The translations under genes were made by a program, and so were the position numbers. Source: Monilinia fructicola (Eukaryota > Ascomycota > Leotiomycetes > Helotiales > Sclerotiniaceae). Taken from it: a stretch of 64,000 nucleotides of DNA. The stretch lies in the NCBI GenBank assembly GCA_008692225.1, contig VICG01000007.1:248001-312000 (forward strand). The letters run 5' to 3'. The notes under the pieces were generated by a model. That model made no database searches and had not been told where the DNA came from. It saw only the letters and a program-made list of their open reading frames with translations. The first letter of the stretch is position 1; each line of letters begins with the position of its first letter. Shown in pieces: positions 12,015-23,367 of this stretch.

Positions 12015-13131
12015 ATGGATCGAAATCAATTGTTACCTGTTTCCAGCGTTAGCTGCTTCATGTCTCCTAAGATATATCGGGAGTTCAAGGGATATGGGCC
12101 GCAGCCCTCTAATCCTTCCTCGGTGAACAGTCCTTGGCCAAAGCTGATAAATTTGGATATGGTCTGGCTGATAAATAATGGCTGGCCAAGCTTCGAAGCC
12201 TTCATGGCAGCTCATAATTGTCAAATGTCAGACCGTGAACAATTTCTTTCCGCCATCACAATAATCCAACACCTTCGATGGACACGTACGAAGCTTGCCA
12301 CACATAACAAAAGCTCATGTTAATGCTCGATTTGGCCTTCGATATGACTACGAGAGTGGCCTTTATGTTCCAATCTTACCTCAAATGCAGCGAAATAGAA
12401 ATACCTCTGGACCCTCCATCAGTGTACAAGACAGAAAGGGGAAGTCAACTATAAGGATAGCTAGTGAGTATGATAACCCGGAGCTATATGATAGAAGCAT
12501 CGAATCTTCATCCAATGTTCAACCATCGCACAACAAGGGAAAGTCACGTCAAGAGATATCTGAAGAGGACGATACTGTCGAGCCTTTATCCATCTTCAAG
12601 ACTTGGAGAGGAAAGTCAGCTACTTGTGTATCTGAGGAAGAGAAGAAGGATTATTTTGAGCCTTTGCCTAACACGAAAACTTGGAAAGGAAAGTCGGTTA
12701 GTCGTTTATCTGAGGAAGTGGAGGAGGATTATTTTGAGCCTATGCCTAGCACGAAAGCTTGGAAAGGAAAGTCGGTTCGATGGAAGTCTGAGGGGGATGA
12801 GATTATAGGGCCTATTTCAAACACCAAACAAACACCACCGGTTAAACAATGGACACGAACATGGAGTAATGAGATAGATGAGTTAAGGAAATCTTGCGAA
12901 GCTACAAGTTCCAGATATACAGAGAATGAAGGAGAGAATCTGGAAGATGGAGGAGTCTCAATTGATGATATGCTACAAAGTTTGGATCTGGAATGTATAT
13001 CAAGTGGCGAGGATGAAAGTCTAGGTTTGGGTGTTTCTTTGGGAGATTCATCCCCGGATACTTTTCCATCTAGTTCCAGTGAGCCGATGACCAGCACCGA
13101 ATCTCTGGAGAATTCTAGCGAAAAGAAATGA
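12015..13131 (+). CDS. GW-FM-motif protein with WKGKS tandem repeats, one frame break
   Basis: Unknown function. The first open part (ATG 12015) carries the motif (MVWLINNGWPSFEAFMAAHN, then REQFLSAITII). Around 12290 the reading frame changes by one base; from there an open frame without its own good ATG runs to 13131. That part contains at least three imperfect 24-26-residue repeats centred on EPLPNTKTWKGKSVSRLSEE (about 12590-12790), then an acidic Ser/Glu-rich tail. I annotate one gene because the second frame starts exactly where the first ends and ORF-wide codon use is alike. A 28-bp GT-AG stretch (12287-12314) could be mistaken for an intron but is too short. Single-base indel or sequencing error is likely. 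Confidence 0.5.
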
Positions 13132-14403
13132 TTGTTGGTAAACATGAATGAACTGTTATCAGCGTATATATATAAGCATCAATCCAACAGTTTCAGACAT
13201 TTCAAATCGAGTAAACCTTTTGAATTTACGCCAAGAAACTTTTTTATTTTTACAGTAGCTAATATTAAACCCTTTGTTATCACTTTTGAACGTAATTATA
13301 CGTACTTCAGTGGATATAACAAAACTTGATACTGCCAGGAATATATTGAAATACTAAGATTTGACCTGGAATGACAATTCCAGATCAAAAAATGGTCTAA
13401 AATGACCATTGCAGACCAGATTTCAGTAATTCAATATATATCTGTAGTAGTAATTACTAGTGTAATGATGTTGAATACTTTCAATGATATCAAAATTCGA
13501 TACTACCCATGGATGTATTTTCAAAAGGACTCATAAGGACCACTGTACGGCTCCCTATACTCAATGCGGGAAATACTAATGGCAACACTGGGGTTGAAAA
13601 CCAGGGAGTTCGATGTAGAAGATGCTTGTGAAGCGTTTGATGAGATTGACAGGAGGGAGAGAAGGAGGGCGGTGGGAGAGAGGAGGAGTGAGGATTAACA
13701 GGTAGAGAAAACTGAGACGGGGGTAGTGGTAGGAGATATTTCGCTGATTGGCTTCCGTGTAGGGCGTCATGGAGACAGGGACGTATTTTATGGGTATAAT
13801 GTATGTGAGGGGGAATATGAATCCAACCTCCTGTTTTTCAATAGTAGTAGAATTGCGCATGTTGCTAGCCTTCTCTTCGTACAAACAAGAATAGGCGGCA
13901 ACCAAGGTTCTTTGCGCTTCGCATATGGCTACTTCTAGAGAACATGAAACGGCGAGAGACTATGTTAAATATCATCATAGTTCTTTGGGGATGTTTCTGA
14001 TAAATTTTCGCCGCTTATGTTACTGAACAAGGTAAGTATTAAAGCTCATTAAGGCTTAGTGGAATGCTCGAAATCGTTTCATTAGATTTGATGCGATGCT
14101 TACTGGAGGCAGGAAGATGGAGTATTAGAGCAGCAGATTTCACACTTGCTCCTTCAAAATGATGCCTGATTTTTTTGCTGCAAAAGCATCTTATTATATT
14201 TTAGATTTATGACTAGTGTAGGCTTTTGAAGTCTCAGCGCAGAAAGTATTGCACCGAGAGACAACGCTCATAGGGTGAAACGACTATGAAGCCATTTTCA
14301 TTCCCATCTGAATAGTTGCTGTCAAGCATGATTCTCCATTCCATGATTTCCAGTCATGTGAATGTCCTTGCAACAGTTATGTACCCCTAACCAATCCAAT
14401 CAT
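13132..14403. other. Intergenic, no supported gene
   Basis: A 109-codon minus frame (13576-13905) and overlapping plus frames lack family features. The stretch 13373-13420 holds a short imperfect repeat of CCAGATCA / CAGACCAGATT-like bases. Confidence 0.45.
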
Positions 14404-14830
14404 TCAAAATCGATCTTCACTAGCATTTCCGAACTGCAAACACAGTTTATTTATCTCTGCAGAATGCCATTCAACTCTTTCAGCAGGCGTCATGCGTTGC
14501 GGAACACTCTTTTCAGTGATAGGTGAATTTTCACGGCCGAGCGAACCTTCTTTTGTGAGTGATGTTCCGAAAGATGGCGACCATGGACCGCCACCGCCCT
14601 CGTGTCCTTTTGCGTCGCGCTTCTCCCCTCTGAATATAAACCCACGAATCATTGCGATGGCCTTTAAAAAAGTCTTCTTCCATATAATCTCTCAGACGAT
14701 GAACGAGCATGAAGTGAGACAAATCGTTCCATTTGTTCTCCTTCAACCAAAGGTACACCATATCAAGCATGGTAACATTTAGGCGGAATGGGCCTGGAGG
14801 TCCATTGCTATTGGTGATTGGCGTCATCAT
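14404..14830 (-). CDS. GW-FM-motif protein on the minus strand, one frame break
   Basis: Unknown function; the only minus-strand member of the cluster. The start at 14830 opens a polar N-terminus, then the motif: MVYLWLKENKWNDLSHFMLV and DYMEEDFF. At a run of six identical bases (14666-14671) the frame shifts by one. Read in the other frame, the motif continues with KAIAMIRGFIFRG, exactly the helix expected from the paralogues, and stays open to 14404. The broken copy is therefore most simply explained by one extra base in a homopolymer. The C-terminal part is Gly/Ser/Glu-rich. Expected length about 140 residues. Confidence 0.5.
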
Positions 14831-16613
14831 GATATCTATCTTTATATCAGGGTTTTCAGTTGTTGGATAGAAGCTGTATCAATAGGGAAGTTGCTTTATC
14901 TGACGTTTAGGCCTTTACTTATTCACTTCACTATGATAATGGGATACTGAGATTGATGAAAGTCCTTAAAATGATATTGAAGCAAAATAAGGAGTTGACG
15001 GCGTTGGTTGTATAATTGAAATTGATAATTGACAATGAAACCTGGTACTAATATTGATAGTATCGGTATGATGTGACGTTTTATTTTGATAAGTTTATTC
15101 ATTTTGGGATGAACAGGTTCAGAATTCGGCGAAGAGTTTTCGGTTAACCCCTGAAAGTGGAAAGAATCAGGCACAACATGGCTCTTTCTAGTTGTAGTGG
15201 ACGAGCTGAACTATAACTCATCACATTTGAAAAACACCTATCAAGCAACCGAGATGGTGTAAGTGAAGAATATCTGCAAGGTTGGGAGTTGCTCTTGCTA
15301 TTTTCAAGAGGCTGTTCGAGGCCCAGCTGAGCGAAACAGCGAAATGAAGTTTGAGACTTAGTAGGATCGATCAAGACAAGCACGATTACAATATAACAGA
15401 GCCATAAACTTGAGAGATAGTTAGAACCTTGGATTTGGTATTCAAGCCGGAGAAATCACGCAGAATTCTTCGATGCTTCGGGTGCTACCATGATAATTAA
15501 TAATTGGATGGAAAACATAACGTTACATGAACAAAAGTTGTTAAAGAAAACAACTATATAATCCCCAAGTACCTGGTTGGAGTATTAAAGAGTATATGGA
15601 TTAAAACCCATTGACTAATACCTATTTATAGAAGCTATTTCAGCGTAAATGCCTTAGCTCCTCTAGTCATCGGATTGATATGACAAAAAAGACAAATGCT
15701 AGGAGTGTTGCTTTCAGCCCTATTAGGCTTATGTATCTGTTTCGTACAGGGGAGAGCGTCTTTATAGGAGTCTAGCTGATAGTGGAATGTATAAGATTTC
15801 CGAAGTTGTTCTGTTCGAGTGTAATTATGCTGTTATTTTTCGAGGTGTTGGAACTAGAACAGACTAAACAGTGGACTGATAATTGATTCAAATTGTACGA
15901 TCCAATCTAAATTCACATAGAAATCCATAGATTTGTATCAAAGCACTAAAAGGTATTTGTCTTTGATAATGTATCTTAAAAAGTACTCTTACAACTAAAC
16001 AGTGACCATCTCCTTTCCCCCCTCTCCTTTCACTCCTTCTCAAACAAAAACCAACTCATATTGCAGTCCTATCAAACTGATCGATTAACAAAGCTGTAGA
16101 CCGAAAGTCAACTCAATCAAAGGCTTAGTTCCAAAAAGTAATGAACCCAATAGAAGAGACTAGTATTGAACTTAATCATGATTTGAGCTTCTAGTCATAT
16201 TGAGTTGTAAAGGCTTGAAACGCCGTCGAGCCAACCAGTGGGCACTGGGTTATACTAAACTCCTATTTAAAAGAACTTTGATCCTGAATTAAATGATATT
16301 TGGGCTCTTTGATTATTTCATTCTACGAATGTGTAATGTACTATGCTGCTGTAATAACTTGCTTCCCTCGGCGAATTAATCGCTGATAGAGAGACTGAGG
16401 ATATTCATCTCTCAAAAGAGAAACACCCGCATTTGGCTTTGTTACTGTAACGGACAATTGCTAGATGAAGAAGAATGATTGTTACACAAGCAGCGCGCAT
16501 ACTCATTTCTCCTGCCTGTCGTATCAACATCATTGGGATTCCCTATAATAACCCACTCCAGGTCAACCATAGACCGAAGAAAATTCTTATCAAATAACTA
16601 ACTCCAAATCCAG

Positions 16614-16754
16614 ATGAACTCTCACCGTAGCCACTTTATTGAATCTACGCCAGATGGAGGTACTCAAGAATCGCATCAAGATGCTCTATCCGAAAGATTC
16701 GTCCCCTTCGATGACACAGCAATGTGCAGTAAATGGCCATCCAGTCGAATATGA
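16614..16754 (+). CDS. Possible short peptide or gene relic (46 codons)
   Basis: An ATG in the context CCAGATGAAC opens 46 codons with a composition more coding-like than the surroundings (begins MNSHRSHFIESTPDGGTQES). It ends in TGA at 16752. The next ~90 bases are open in another frame (YDEWVQTPDRSHDKKDYVYR), so this may be a gene broken by an indel. No motif recognised. Weak. Confidence 0.2.
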   Translation: MNSHRSHFIESTPDGGTQESHQDALSERFVPFDDTAMCSKWPSSRI

Positions 16755-17699
16755 CGAATGGGTACAAACTCCAGACCGTTCCCACGACAAGAAAGATTAC
16801 GTTTACAGACCTCGGATAGCATTCGCCTACCTTGGTGCACACCCCTTAGTCCTCGCCCCCACTCTTAGACGATTGACTCTACACTACATACATTACTACA
16901 TAAATTTACTCATCAAATATAGCATGATCTTTATTTGCACTATCATAATCCTACATGCAATCACCGTAATAATTGTCAGCTGCAGAAACTCACTAGGGGT
17001 CTGGCATACAATAGTTCTTGTTCTGGGAGGGAGTTAGCCTCCGTCGATTTTGAATGTGGCACAACACTTCTTGGGTCGTGGCAGCCTGAAATATCCAAAT
17101 TGATTTCTGGTTATTTGCATTTGTTTGGTGACACGGCTGCTGGGAGTTTAACGAAAGAGGATGGGAATTCGGTGTTATGATGTATGGAAATAATATTCAG
17201 GGTTCCATGGGACGGAAATTGACTAGCGGATGGAGAAATATGGATGGGGCGAAGGATCACAGTATGATTGCAATATACGAAAGGGAGCATAGATTTGTTC
17301 TAGTCTCAAGCTGGGTCTAAATTTCAGAGCAGATTGTGAGCTTAAGCTGAAATATCAGAGGGATTCGAGTACTACAAGAAGAGATACTTTTGAGGATGAA
17401 ATTCCGTCAAATTTCCTTTGAAAGTGTCCAAACATTACCATACTCTTCGATGCAAAGTTAGACACTCCTAGAACCACTCGATATATGATGCTCTGTTGGG
17501 AACAAAAGATATAATAGTGAACCCGTATCGGTAGACATTTGCTCCTTGCGGTCAAATTTACCATGAAGTTCTCTTAGCAGGCAGCCGTACCACCTCAGGC
17601 GGTCAATACAATACAAATAAAAACGCCTCCAACACGTCTTCGAGCATTCATCCATTCTTCAAAACACAACACTACCTAAAAAAGAACCCAGCCACCAAA

Positions 17700-17930
17700 A
17701 TGCCTCCCGTACGCCGAGAGCGTAATAGACGGAACAGATTCCATAGGGTTCGGCAAGAATACCTGCATCTTGCTATCTCAAGTTACTCCATCGAACTGGC
17801 CAGAGAGCGTCGGGCTCGGGCTCAAGCTCAACAAGTCAACAGAGATAATCGGCAGCCTAATCATGAGCTCGATTCGCCCCGAATAAACGTCATCCTCACC
17901 CCTCAATCTATCATCGTGACTGTTTTCTGA
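17700..17930 (+). CDS. Small basic hypothetical protein (76 residues)
   Basis: ATG at 17700 follows an A-rich leader. The N-terminal half is very basic (MPPVRRERNRRNRFHRVRQE and repeated RERRARAQAQQ), the C-terminal half polar then hydrophobic. No known domain and no GW-FM motif. It could be a nucleic-acid-binding peptide or a chance frame. Confidence 0.3.
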   Translation: MPPVRRERNRRNRFHRVRQEYLHLAISSYSIELARERRARAQAQQVNRDNRQPNHELDSPRINVILTPQSIIVTVF

Positions 17931-19347
17931 ACCTCATGTCCACAGATTACTTGTTCACAGAACTGTCGTCATCGTCTGGGGATGTGTGTTGATTAAATTG
18001 ATTCGTACTTTCGGCATATATCTCATGCATTCCGAAGCTTTGTACACGGCGGCGGAGATTGCATTCGTTGGCAGAATATTTTTATTGCTGGTATGCGACT
18101 TATTCAGGATGTGGTGCTTGCATTTAGAAACCTTGAGATATAGATTGGAGACGTCTGCTTGTCTCTTGGTCATAGGATTGTGGATTTGGTTTTTAGCTAA
18201 GTGGAATGGAGTTCCGATGTTTTGACTGGTCTATTCATGGAATGATAAACGGAATTGTTAGTAGGGGCAAGAAGTAAAAGGGATAAGGGTGAAGGAGGGG
18301 ATGCTTTCACGTGTGATCTCACTGTGTTCAGTTGAAGGCCTGGGTGTATCACAAGATTAGTAGCTGGTGACATATGTCCACACAGACCAGTTCTTCTGCA
18401 AGCAGCGTGTGTATTGAGATCATTGAATGAAAAGAAGAGTAGTCATTTAATCTTATTTGTGGTGGGAGAGAAAGAAATTCGGGGGCAGTGATACTAGCTG
18501 TTTAGTATTAATCCAAGTTGGTGCTTGCTCGATAAATCTATCTTATTTTCATTTGAATCAGTAGCTTTACCCGTCTTTACATCCAGAGGTCACTTGAACT
18601 TCCCGACCGTTACTTACTACTCAGGATGAACTATCCAGGTGAAGTAGGCTTATACACACAGAGGGATTCGATAATCAAATCATCCCCCCACAATAACTTT
18701 TGCTGAATTTTCATCAGATGTGTTGACCATGAAGAATTTTGGATGCTGTCTTCCAAGCATTTTTGGATGTTTTTTATTGAAATTCACATGAAAGGACACA
18801 AAGTAACCTGAGCAGGAACTTTTCTGCAAACAGGTTGTGTATCAACAAGCCTCCCTTGTGCCTTCGACAATTTTCTCTTCTTGTCTTACTCTTCAGAGGA
18901 CAGTATAAGAGAAAATATGCCAAGAGAAGTGAATATTGGTTGAAGGAGAATATGGGAGATCCAAACAAAGTAATTTATCTTCATCAGATTCACTCTAATG
19001 AACCAGACTGAAATTTCTGCTATCGGTATATATGCAAGTACCTGTGGGTTGATATTCGTGATCTTTCCTGAACCAATGGAAATAGGCGAATTTGAATTTA
19101 GACCTCCGACTTCTTTGCACAGCCCTCCTCAACACAGAAATATTTTCCATGATAAATTATCGGTATCCTTCCACATCAAGTTTCTCGATATCTGTGGAAC
19201 ATACATGGGCATCCAAAACTATACTTGCTGTCTAGCACAGTCTCCACAGCCTTTTGTTATTCTAAAACAAGCTATCAAACACAGAATAAAGCACCCAAGG
19301 CCACAGAGGAATACTTGAAAAACATCTTGGGTTTTTTGATTTTGACA

Positions 19348-20214
19348 ATGAACCGCACTCCCCGATACGAACTTCCGAAAATCGAGTGGCTCAACAAAAG
19401 AGGCTGGGAAACCTTTAAAGATTTTATGGTGACTCACGGTTACAACCCTCTGAGCGTAAAGGACTACATGAAAGCACAAGAATTGTTGTGCAATTACAGG
19501 GCAAGTGACCCTTTCGCAAACCAAGAAGAAGAAGACGAAGAGGAAGACGAGGAAGAACTAGAAGAACTTGACGAGGAGTTCGAGGAGTTCGAAGGACTTA
19601 GTGATCAGATGGAAGACGAGGGAGAAATGTATGACGAGCTTGAAGAGAGTAGTGACACCATATACCAGCTCGATGACAAGGAAACGATCGAGGAGGGTAG
19701 TGATATAATGGACGACTATGATAGTGAGGAGAAGATAGAGGATGGTCAAGAAGAAGAGTGGGGTGAGGGCAGTGAGGAAGAGTTGGATGAGGGTGAAGAC
19801 GAAGACGAAGATCAAGAAAATAACCAAGAAGATGAAACAGACGAGGGCTTCTTCTGCATGGATGAGGATGATGAAGAATCTGATGAAGAATCCGATGAAG
19901 AATCCGATGAAGAGACTCTCGAGGAGAAAGAAAGACGTGAGTCAATCTACAGAATCCGCTGCGAAGACCTAGGAATCCATCAGTGGCTCATCGATCACGG
20001 ATGGGAATGCATTGAAGAGTATATGGGATATCTTGGATTGGAATACAGAAATGATATCGACGTTGAGGTTGTCGGTGCTATCATTCAGGTAGAGATGAGT
20101 CGTGAGATGGGAAATATCCGAACCGGACTTGAAGAGGCTGCTGGTGAAATGGACCTAGACGAAAAATTCAGAATACAACCACGAGCCGGAAGCAACAAGC
20201 GAGGCACCCAGTGA
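19348..20214 (+). CDS. Two-domain GW-FM protein with long acidic linker (288 residues)
   Basis: Unknown function; the clearest member of the cluster. The start at 19348 (GACAATGAAC) is chosen because the upstream open frame is AT-rich and non-conserved. Motif copy 1 is at residues ~10-47 (IEWLNKRGWETFKDFMVTHG, then VKDYMKAQELL). A ~150-residue linker follows, made largely of Glu and Asp with few other residues. Motif copy 2 begins about residue 211 (IHQWLIDHGWECIEEYMGYL, then DVEVVGAII). Between 19870 and 19915 the DNA has a 12-bp repeat coding SDEE. Near the end, a run of five A at 20162-20166 may carry an extra base: in the next frame the sequence is acidic and reads on to a TAA at 20218. 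A third motif copy lies just downstream (see 20219-20635). Confidence 0.7.
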   Translation: MNRTPRYELPKIEWLNKRGWETFKDFMVTHGYNPLSVKDYMKAQELLCNYRASDPFANQEEEDEEEDEEELEELDEEFEEFEGLSDQMEDEGEMYDELEESSDTIYQLDDKETIEEGSDIMDDYDSEEKIEDGQEEEWGEGSEEELDEGEDEDEDQENNQEDETDEGFFCMDEDDEESDEESDEESDEETLEEKERRESIYRIRCEDLGIHQWLIDHGWECIEEYMGYLGLEYRNDIDVEVVGAIIQVEMSREMGNIRTGLEEAAGEMDLDEKFRIQPRAGSNKRGTQ

Positions 20215-20218
20215 CGAA

Positions 20219-20635
20219 AATTAAGTTGCATTACAAAACAATACTGTTAGTGACAATGGAGGAGCAGAGGTACAGGCAGCCTACCTGGCCGAAAACGCAT
20301 TCTGGGCTGAAAATTCGAAGGAAATTTCTGAAGAGATTGATAGACTGGGATGGGTAAATATTGATCAGTTCATGATCGATCACCAATTTGAATACCGCGA
20401 TTATGAAGAGGCTCTTGCTTATGGACGCGGATTTGAAAGGTTCCTCGAATGGAGAGAGGCGGAAACGAATCAGCAAACGATACAAGAAGGTCTGGAGGAA
20501 TTACAAGTGAGCGACCATCGATATCAAAACACGATTCAAGACTTGCAAAACCAAATGCAAGGTGGCCGGACTGCGGAATACGAGAGAACAAATGCATTCA
20601 TTCAAACTGGAGATGACGAAGAGATGACGGGATGA
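20219..20635 (+). CDS. Third GW-FM motif copy: separate gene or 3' part of the upstream gene
   Basis: Open from just after a TAA; the first in-frame ATG is internal (20372). Codons before that ATG look coding (EISEEIDRLGWVNIDQF) and complete a third motif copy, followed by RDYEEALAYGRGF and a Gln/Glu-rich, probably coiled-coil region. It is therefore likely the C-terminal third of the 19348 gene, separated by one indel and one stop codon, or by an unrecognised intron (a 40-bp GT-AG stretch at the junction is too short to trust). Alternatively a separate truncated paralogue. Confidence 0.45.
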
Positions 20636-21171
20636 GTCATGAGGGTGAGTTGACCAGCATTTTGCTTTGTGGAGTATTTGCTTTCTCTCGGAGATGGTAT
20701 ATTTTGGTGTAAGAATCTTGATTTAGGATATTGGATGGATATGGTCGGAAAATTGGGAGGATGGTTTGATCTGAGTTGAGTGGAGGATAATGACTAAAAA
20801 TCCACAGGGAACAAATCAAAACACGAAGTAATGGGGCTGTTATGACTGGACTACACAGAGTTTCTGACCAAAATGGAGATAAGTCTGTAATATTTAGGAT
20901 AAATGCAAAAAGAACTCCACAAAATAAAAGCATGTAAATACCGATCTTTTTTTCTATAGATCTTTTAATTGCAATGGCTCCTGGCCGTTACTTTCATATT
21001 TTGATACGGTAATGACCCACTACCATGATTTAGTGAATGTAGCTAACAGGCTAGATAAATTGAACTACCTGAAACGGCAAATTTTGCATCACGCAACACG
21101 AACTTCCCAATATCAGACCAGCAAGTGAGAACAATACAACATCAATACCCACTTGAACATCATCAATCACG
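20636..21171. other. Intergenic, nothing recognised
   Basis: AT-rich spacer between convergent genes. A 98-codon minus frame (20637-20933) has no family signature. Confidence 0.5.
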
Positions 21172-22156
21172 CTACCAGCCCTTGTTAGGCAGTCCACGCT
21201 CAGTAATAGGGGGATATAAAGTCTCCGCAGGCGGATGCCAAGTTGCTCTTTTCCGCGAGGTGCTTGCAGAGGCCTTTGTTTCCAAGGTTGTGATCTTTGT
21301 TGCGGATACGGTGCCAACCGGTCTTATGGGAAATCGAGTTTCGGGAGGTGAGATCCAACTCAAGTGAGAATCTGTCGACTTTGGATCTCTATTCTTGAAA
21401 GCCGATGGCTTTGTTGTTGTTCCCAACCTTTCATCTAGGGTTTGAACAGGCAGAGGATGAGGGTGGGAATGTAGTGATGAATTTAGTATAGACTTGGAAG
21501 TCTTTGAGGCTTTGGAAGTCTTCGAAATGCGGTGATGTGTATGTGTGCTTCTGGCTAGCTTTGTCGAGGTACGAATAGGGTCAATTATAATAGTGGGTGG
21601 AGGGTTTGGTGTCAATGAGGTACGATGGTGCGTATGAGTCTTGCTTGCTCTTTTGGATCTCGTAGAAGCCTCTTTGAGGGTAGACCTGAAGGTCAATGTG
21701 CTTGCACTTGACCATCTTGGAATACTGGAATCTATAGCTGTTAAGGGTATATTCAAATTTGAAGTCGGGATGGGTATGAAGCTCTGTCCACTGATTGACC
21801 TTAATGATAACATCGGATCGGCTCGCTTGATGTCCGGAGTTCTGCCAATTAATGGCAATGTCGCGCCCGTTGTTGGCAACAGCTTCTCCGTTTTTGTACA
21901 TGGGATCAATGGCAGGTGTTTGGAGTTGATACCAACACCCAAGGCGTTGTCACCACAACCGACATTAGCTCCTATTTGTAGTCCTTCCGCAACATGAAGC
22001 TGAAGAGTAACTAAAGACCGTTAGTGCTATCTGTCCGGAAGAGGCAAAAGAATTCTTACTAGGTTCTACCTCCTGAGGTTTAGGTAGAGGTCTTGAAAAT
22101 GATAGTTTTGGGAGGCAGAAAGTAGCCAATACGAGTGTGGTGGTAGAAAGAAACAT
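21172..22156 (-). CDS. Putative secreted protein, reading frame of the second exon uncertain
   Basis: ATG at 22156 opens a signal peptide (MFLSTTTLVLATFCLPKLSF). A 49-bp intron (GTAAGAATT...CTAACGGTCTTTAG) joins to EPITLQLHVAEGLQIGANVG. After GCGDNALG two frames compete. One (to 21172) is Ser/Thr/Lys/His-rich and contains two copies of THTHHR-S whose codons differ mainly by synonymous changes, which favours it being translated. The other (to 21581, reached by one base at GGG) reads WYQLQTPAIDPMYKNGEAVA, with a globular composition. A single homopolymer indel could connect the first part to either frame, or both could be used after two indels. Function unknown; candidate effector or surface protein. 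Confidence 0.4.
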
Positions 22157-22580
22157 GATGGATGTAGCTGTGTATGGTGGAGAAATGTATGATAGGGTCT
22201 ACATCTTCAATAAATAGATTTCAAATTTGCCTCCGAGTTGCATTATGTCACTTCATGTTGATCAATAGGCAAGGTTGGTGAAAGATTTGAAGTCAAGGAA
22301 TGCATTGCGCTTGATTATTGGTATGGTGTGCGCACGTTTCCTAAGAATGTGTCCAGTCTTTTCCTGCCTATACGTTTGGTATGGCTACAGAAAATGGCAG
22401 GGCTGAATCCCAATTGAGGCTTGTAGAGGACTATTGAAGCCTGAGTCGCGGTGCTGACATTTCGGGTATCATAGCTGCAAGGGCTGATAGAAGAGGAATG
22501 TTGGCACAGGATCGTCCACCATGCCTTTGTCTCAGGCTTTTTTCCAATGGCGTAATTATTCTATCGTAGGGTATCGTATT
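22157..22580. other. Intergenic, nothing recognised
   Basis: Promoter side of the secreted gene and 3' side of RRP40. No open frame of note. Confidence 0.5.
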
Positions 22581-23367
22581 TTAAGCTTCGCGTGCCAGCT
22601 TTTTAGCTAGTTTCTTTTGATCTTCTGGTGAAAGACCCTTTTCGTCTGTGTCTTGTATAGCCTTGCCTATTGCCAAAGTAGTCTTGATTGTCTTGCTATC
22701 CACCCAAACTTTTCCATTCCTTCCTACGGCGATTTCAAATGAAACTCCGGCCTCCCCTAATTCCTCAAGTATCGTCAAACCACCTTGATCGGCTGGACGA
22801 GCCATCATCATTCGTCTTGCCATACCGAGGGATACGTCAAACAACATCCCTCCAGTCAAAGGTCCCAGTCCTTCAGATTTACCTGTTGATGCTGATACAC
22901 ACTCTAGTTCTGGATCCATGTGTTTGTTTGCAAGAGTAATTCGCGCATAAACCAGTGAGCCTTTGTCAAGCTGCGGTCGGGTCTTCTTCGTGGCTCCCTC
23001 GAACGAGAGCACTGGCAAGGTCGCATCTGCTGTGAAGTCACTAATGTTTGCGTAGAATAAATCTCCGGCTGACTTCTTAATGGAAGCAATTACAAGATCT
23101 CCAGCTGTTGGAATGTACTGTTGAAAATATTAGCTATGTGAGGAATAGGGAAATCATGATTTGCTCTCTTACTCGACCAGCATTGAATTCAACCCAGATG
23201 GCGTTCTTCCTCGAGTCTGTCCGTAGCTGGCCCGCAACAGTTGGAGTGATGGTATTTGGAGGAATATGTCTTAACCCTGGGCCAAGCTTCAAAGGTAAAG
23301 TTGGATGAGAGGGTAATAATTCTGGAGAAATATGATCGCCCGGAAGGACGAAGGTTTCTGTTGACAT
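22581..23367 (-). CDS. RRP40: Exosome complex RNA-binding subunit Rrp40 (EXOSC3)
   Basis: Cap subunit of the RNA exosome, which guides RNA into the 3'-5' nuclease core in nucleus and cytoplasm. Two exons; intron 23118-23172 (55 bp, GTAAGA...CAACAG) in phase 0 joins WVEFNAGR to YIPTAGDLVIASIKKSAGD. Total 243 residues, normal for the family. The N-terminal domain holds VLPGDHI; the S1-like region has YIPTAGDLVI and LSFEGATKKTRPQL; the KH domain has FEIAVGRNGKVWV, where the G-NG-W core is diagnostic. No frame breaks. The start at 23367 gives MSTETFVLPGD, matching the usual short N-terminus. Divergent from SSZ1 with ~450 bp between starts. Confidence 0.92.

Larger units (their letters stand above)
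14831..19347. other. Long AT-rich interval inside the GW-FM cluster
   Basis: About 4.5 kb with only weak candidates, two of which are listed separately (16614-16754 and 17700-17930). The base composition is AT-rich and low in open frames. I see no transposase, reverse transcriptase or clear terminal repeat. Confidence 0.45.

Noticed and set aside
12287..12314. 28-bp GT-AG stretch as an intron in the 12015 gene
   Set aside because: Far below the shortest functional fungal introns; an indel explains the frame change better.
19558..19945. Long minus frames opposite the acidic gene (His/Pro/Leu-rich)
   Set aside because: They are antisense shadows of the GAA/GAG/GAT-rich linker of the gene at 19348.
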